Positions 60,282 through 64,000 of a stretch of DNA of 64,000 nt are shown here, in pieces. Source of the stretch: Pelomonas cellulosilytica (GTDB lineage Bacteria; Pseudomonadota; Gammaproteobacteria; Burkholderiales; Burkholderiaceae_C); assembly GCF_021353265.1 (NCBI RefSeq), contig NZ_JAJTWU010000007.1:248001-312000 (forward strand), read 5' to 3'. The position numbers were made by a program, and so were the translations under genes. Position 1 is the stretch's first letter, and each line of letters starts with the position of its first letter. The notes beneath the pieces were generated by a model. The model did no database searches. It was given only the letters and a program-made list of their open reading frames with translations, and was not told the DNA's origin.

Positions 60282-62228
60282 ATGCGTCGTCTACTCATCG
60301 CAACCCTGCTCGCCGCCGCACTCGGCGCGAGCGCCGACACCACATCCTCCGGCCACAGCTATTCGCCGCCAGAAGCCTTCGCGGCCAGCGTTGCCGGCAA
60401 CCTGCTGACGTTCACCGCCCCGGAGGGCGACGCGACCGTGACGGTCGTTGATCTGCCGGCCGCCAAGGATGCGGCCGACGCCGTCGCGCAGGCCTGGGCA
60501 CGGGTACAGCCCGACTTCCGGCGCACGCTGCGCCTGGCCACACCGCGACCCAGCCGCAACGGCTGGGTAGACCAGCAGGTCTTCGACTACGAAACGTCGC
60601 CCAACGAGAAGCTCACCATCCAGGCCATCGCGCGGCGCGCCAGCACCGGCGACGGCAAGGCCTGGGTCGTGCTGCTGCTGCAGGCCGGTGAAGGCACGCT
60701 GGAAAAGCGCGGCGCGCCCATCGGCAAGTTCTTCGCCAGCCTGCGGCCTCAGGGCTACCAGCGCGAGAGCTTTGCCGGCCGCACCGCCCGGCCGCTGACG
60801 CCGGAGCGCGTCGAGCAGCTCAAGGCCTTCATCGCAGACGGCATGAAGCAGCTCGACGTGCCGGGCGTGGGCCTGAGCTTCATCAGCGGCGGGCAGGTCG
60901 TCTGGGCCGGTGGGCTGGGCGTGCGCGAACTGGGCAAGCCGGCCAAGGTCGACGCCGACACGCTCTTCATGGCCGCCAGCAACACCAAGGCCATGACCAC
61001 CGCGCTGCTGGCCCGCGCCGTCGACGCTGGCAAGCTGCGCTGGGACCAGCCCGCTGCCGAGGCCTATCCGGGCTTCCGCCTCGCCGACGCTGACGTCACC
61101 AAGAGCGTGCAGATCCGGCACCTCGTCTGCGCCTGCACCGGCATGCCGCGTCAGGACATGGACTGGATCTTCTCCGATGGCCGCGCGCCGGCCAGCACCA
61201 CGTTCGACCAGCTCGCCACGATGAAGCCGACCAGCAAGTTCGGCGAGGTCTTCCAATACAGCAACCTCATGGTGAGTGCTGGCGGCTACATCGCCGCCGC
61301 CGCGCTCAAGCCGGGCAAGGACATCGGCGCTGCCTACGACGAGGCCATGCAGGAGCTGCTGTTCGGGCCGCTGGGCATGAAGGACACGACCTTCGACCGT
61401 GCGAAGGCACTGCGCGGCAACCATGCGATGCCGCACGGCGACGACATCGACGGCCACACGCGCCGGGCCAGCATGGACCTGAACGACACCGTCATCCCGG
61501 CCCGCCCGGCCGGCGGGGTCTGGACGTCGCCCAGGGACTTCAGCCGCTTCGTGCTGATGGAGTTGAACAAGGGCAGGACGCCCGAGGGTCGCCCGCTGAT
61601 CGGCGAGGCCAACTGGGCCGAGCGCTACAAACCTCAGGTGATGGTCAGCGAGGACGTCAACTACGGCATGGGCCTTTTCATCGACACGCAATACGGCATC
61701 ACCGTCGCTTCGCATGGCGGCGACCTGCTGGGCTTCCACTCCAACATGATCTGGCTGCCTGAGTACGGCATCGGCGCCACCATCCTGACCAATTCGGATG
61801 CCGGCGTGCTGCTGCGCGGACCGCTGCTGCGCAAGTTGCTGGAAGTCGTGTTCGACGGCCTGCCCGAGGCGGATGAACGCCTCAAGGTGGCCGTGGCAAA
61901 CCGCAAGGCCGAAGCCGCCCAGACGCGCGGACGGCTGACGCTGCCCGTGCCGGCCGATGCGATCAAGCCTATGGCGGCCGCCTATGCCAGCCCCGAGTTG
62001 GGCCACATCAAGATCGCGCGACGGGCCGGCAAGCTGCGCTTCCAGTTCGACCACTGGAGCAGTGAAGTCGCCTTGCGCCGCAACGAAGACGGCACGCAGA
62101 GCTACATCACTATCGATCCGGGCGTCGAAGGCATCGAGTTCCTGCGCGACGACAAGGCCGGCGCGCCCACGCTCGTGCTGCGCGACGCGCAGCACGAGTA
62201 CCGCTTCGTGGCCCTCAAGCCCAACTGA
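60282..62228 (+). CDS. Serine hydrolase, beta-lactamase/class C family
   Basis: A 648-residue exported protein with signal peptide (RRLLIATLLAAALGASAD). An N-terminal domain of about 150 residues precedes the penicillin-binding-like hydrolase. Its motifs are S233-N-T-K236 (FMAASNTKAMT), Y325-S-N and the late SHGGDLLGF in the KTG position. A C-terminal lipocalin-like domain follows (AAYASPELGHIKIARRAG). The substrate is unknown; esterase or D-peptidase activity is typical of the family. ATG 60282 has AAGGGAG upstream. Its 3' end overlaps the convergent kinase gene by 14 bp. Confidence 0.85.
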   Translation: MRRLLIATLLAAALGASADTTSSGHSYSPPEAFAASVAGNLLTFTAPEGDATVTVVDLPAAKDAADAVAQAWARVQPDFRRTLRLATPRPSRNGWVDQQVFDYETSPNEKLTIQAIARRASTGDGKAWVVLLLQAGEGTLEKRGAPIGKFFASLRPQGYQRESFAGRTARPLTPERVEQLKAFIADGMKQLDVPGVGLSFISGGQVVWAGGLGVRELGKPAKVDADTLFMAASNTKAMTTALLARAVDAGKLRWDQPAAEAYPGFRLADADVTKSVQIRHLVCACTGMPRQDMDWIFSDGRAPASTTFDQLATMKPTSKFGEVFQYSNLMVSAGGYIAAAALKPGKDIGAAYDEAMQELLFGPLGMKDTTFDRAKALRGNHAMPHGDDIDGHTRRASMDLNDTVIPARPAGGVWTSPRDFSRFVLMELNKGRTPEGRPLIGEANWAERYKPQVMVSEDVNYGMGLFIDTQYGITVASHGGDLLGFHSNMIWLPEYGIGATILTNSDAGVLLRGPLLRKLLEVVFDGLPEADERLKVAVANRKAEAAQTRGRLTLPVPADAIKPMAAAYASPELGHIKIARRAGKLRFQFDHWSSEVALRRNEDGTQSYITIDPGVEGIEFLRDDKAGAPTLVLRDAQHEYRFVALKPN

Positions 62229-63507
62229 CGCGCGCCACCAGCCCGCCGCCATCGCGCGGCAGCAGCTGCAATGCGGCCCCTTCCGAGCGCGCGATGCGTT
62301 CGACGATGGCCAGGCCCAGCCCGGAGCCGGGCTTGCCGCCGCGCGCCGAGTCGCCGCGCTGGAAGGGTCGCTTCAGCTCGTCGACACGGTCCAGCGCGAT
62401 GCCGGGGCCGCGGTCGCGCACCTCGATCCACGCGGCGCCCTGCGTGTCCCCGCAGGCCAGTTCGATGGGCGGCGCGCCGTGGTGCTGCGCATTGACGACG
62501 AGGTTGAGCACCAGCCGCCGCAACGCCTGGGGCCGCGCTCGCACCCGCACCTCGGCGCCGTCGGCGAGGCTCGGATGCGGCAGCCCCGGCGCCAGCGCGA
62601 TGCACTCGGCGAGGAACTCGCGCAGCCCGATGTCCACCGGCGGCAGATCTTGCTCGGCTGGATGAGCCGCACGCGCGTAGTCGAGGAACTGGGTCAACAG
62701 CCCGTCCAGGCCGTGCAGGCTGCGGTCCAGCGTGTCGAGCAGCGCAGGGTCGCCCTGGCCAGCGTCGCGCAGCATCTCGCTGGCCAGGCGGATCTTGGCC
62801 AACGGCGTGCGCAGGTCGTGCGATAGCCCGGCCAGCATCAGCAGCCGCTCCTCCTCGTCGCGCGCCAGTGCGGCGGCCATGTCGTTGAAGCCGCGCGCCA
62901 GCGCCGCCGTCTCGGCCGGGCCGTCAGTGGGCAGCACGAGGCGCCGCTGACCGTCGCCCACGGCCTTCGTCGCCTCGACGAGACGGGCCAGCGGTCGGTT
63001 GATGCGGCGCTGGATGAGCCAGGCGCCCAGCAGCGCCAGCGCACCGCTGACGGCGCTGGCGATGATCCAGGTTCGCGCGAAGCGATGTGCCGGCTGCACG
63101 GACGGCACGACCAGCCAGAACGGCACGTCGGGCAGCCGCACGGCGATAAGGCCGCCGGGCTCGCGGCGCCAGGCCAGCGCCTCGGGCGGCAGGCCCAGTT
63201 GCGTCGCTAGCTCAGAGAGGTAGCTGCGCTCCAGTAGCGAGGCGCGCGCGCGGCGCGGCCCGTCCATGCCAGAGCCGGCGCGCGCGTTGAAGCGGGCAAC
63301 GAAGCCGGCGCGCTGATCGTCCGGCAGCAGGCTCAGGCCTTCGGCGACGGCCTGCAGGCTGCGCGCCGTCGCCTCCGCCGACTGGCGCAGTCGCGGCTTG
63401 GCGATGAACTGGCCGTAGGCCAGCGCATTGACGATCTGGCCCATGACGATGAGGGCCACGATGAGCCACAGGTTGCGGCCGAACAGCGTGGACAGGCCCA
63501 GTTTCAT
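62215..63507 (-). CDS. EnvZ-type sensor histidine kinase
   Basis: A 430-residue kinase with TM1 (LWLIVALIVMGQIVNALAYG), a periplasmic domain of about 110 residues, TM2 (WIIASAVSGALALLGAWLIQ), HAMP, HisKA with LAGLSHDLRTPLAKIRLASE (H230), and HATPase_c with RDRGPGIALDRV and GSGLGLAIVERI. The ATG overlaps the stop of the upstream OmpR-type gene, giving a coupled two-component pair. The signal is unknown. Confidence 0.9.
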   Translation of the reverse strand: MKLGLSTLFGRNLWLIVALIVMGQIVNALAYGQFIAKPRLRQSAEATARSLQAVAEGLSLLPDDQRAGFVARFNARAGSGMDGPRRARASLLERSYLSELATQLGLPPEALAWRREPGGLIAVRLPDVPFWLVVPSVQPAHRFARTWIIASAVSGALALLGAWLIQRRINRPLARLVEATKAVGDGQRRLVLPTDGPAETAALARGFNDMAAALARDEEERLLMLAGLSHDLRTPLAKIRLASEMLRDAGQGDPALLDTLDRSLHGLDGLLTQFLDYARAAHPAEQDLPPVDIGLREFLAECIALAPGLPHPSLADGAEVRVRARPQALRRLVLNLVVNAQHHGAPPIELACGDTQGAAWIEVRDRGPGIALDRVDELKRPFQRGDSARGGKPGSGLGLAIVERIARSEGAALQLLPRDGGGLVARVSWA

Positions 63508-64000
63508 CGGCGGTCCGGCTCGGGGATGAACACGTAGCCCAGGCCCCAGACGGTCTGGATGTGGCGCGGTGCACTTGGGTCCACCTCGATGAGCCGGCGC
63601 AGCCGCATGACCTGCACGTCCAGGCTGCGGTCGCTGACGCCGTGGTCCTCGCCATGCGCCATCACCAGCAGCTTCTCGCGGCCCAGCGGCCGGTTGGGCT
63701 GGCTGGCCAGCGCACGCAGCAGCTGGAATTCGACGGTGCTGATCTCCACGGCCTCGCCGTCGCGCTCCAGGCGGCGCTGCGTGGGGTACAGCGTGAACAG
63801 ACCGAAGCTGAGCGGCTCTTCGCCCGCCGGCCCCAGGTGGGCACCGAGCTGATGCTGGCGCCGCACCATGGCCTGAATGCGCGCGAGCAGCTCGCGCGGC
63901 GCAAAGGGCTTGGCCAAGTAGTCGTCGGCGCCCATCTCCAGGCCCAGCACGCGGTCGACGAGGTCGCCGCGGGCGGTGAGCATCAGGATGGGGATGGTCT
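63504..64000 (-). CDS. OmpR-family response regulator, 5' part outside the window
   Basis: The C-terminal 165 codons of an OmpR-type regulator. The frame stays open to the window edge, reading TIPILMLTARGD. The receiver's conserved Thr and Lys (LTARGD, YLAKPFAPREL) and the winged-helix domain (LLRALASQPNRPLGREKL; SDRSLDVQVMRLRRLIE; IQTVWGLGYVF) are visible. The phospho-acceptor Asp lies beyond the edge. It is the partner of the EnvZ-type kinase that follows (ATGA overlap). Confidence 0.92.
   Translation of the reverse strand, partial: TIPILMLTARGDLVDRVLGLEMGADDYLAKPFAPRELLARIQAMVRRQHQLGAHLGPAGEEPLSFGLFTLYPTQRRLERDGEAVEISTVEFQLLRALASQPNRPLGREKLLVMAHGEDHGVSDRSLDVQVMRLRRLIEVDPSAPRHIQTVWGLGYVFIPEPDRR

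Overview
The window is very GC-rich and densely coded, with many ATGA or GTGA stop/start overlaps. The gene set (B12-dependent ribonucleotide reductase, double-length UvrA, many c-di-GMP and two-component proteins, malonyl-CoA-type acyl ligase, hydroxyproline genes) fits a chromosome segment of a betaproteobacterium, probably Burkholderiales. No rRNA, tRNA or CRISPR array was seen.

Region 1 (1-25485) is core or soft-core DNA. It holds a ZnuD-like TonB receptor with a small DUF2946-like partner, an M20 amidohydrolase coupled to a DUF1415 gene, and an OmpR-type regulator. A diguanylate cyclase, a GAF/PAS histidine kinase and a tandem-fused UvrA follow. Next come a receiver protein, a MatB-like ligase, a DEDDh exonuclease, a chemoreceptor, a two-gene 4-hydroxyproline module, a cyclopropane fatty acid synthase and a divergent POT transporter.

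Region 2 (25506-47542) is a complete Tn7-like transposon of 22,037 bp. Its ends are TGT...ACA, it is flanked by 5-bp target duplications (ACGTG), and it has 13-bp end repeats: four at the left and three at the right. The transposition genes tnsA, tnsB, tnsC and tniQ sit at the right end. Translationally coupled between tnsA and tnsB is an unusual extra gene that looks like an IS3-type integrase core with its first catalytic Asp lost. The cargo is a defence island: a tight six-gene operon hsdR - trlF - AlbA_2 ATPase - hsdS - PrrC-like nuclease - hsdM, preceded by a ribbon-helix-helix gene, plus a PLD-like nuclease, a nucleotidyltransferase-fold protein and a broken MbcA/ParS-like antitoxin. The element lies about 25 bp beyond the stop codon of nrdJ, with the tnsA end facing nrdJ. 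This is the geometry Tn7 uses at glmS, so the nrdJ 3' end is probably the site recognised by TniQ.

Region 3 (47570-64000) returns to core-type DNA. nrdJ is interrupted by a 380-residue LAGLIDADG intein placed exactly at the NPC catalytic motif. Then come a DUF1134 protein, a PilZ protein that seems to start with ATC, and a three-gene LytS/pseudo-LytS/LytTR operon. A glycosyltransferase-methyltransferase pair and a flavodoxin-fold reductase follow. A clear c-di-GMP-I riboswitch precedes a sedolisin (S53) lipoprotease. A serine hydrolase and an EnvZ/OmpR-type pair close the window. c-di-GMP is a recurring theme: synthesis (GGDEF), protein binding (PilZ) and RNA binding (riboswitch) all occur here.
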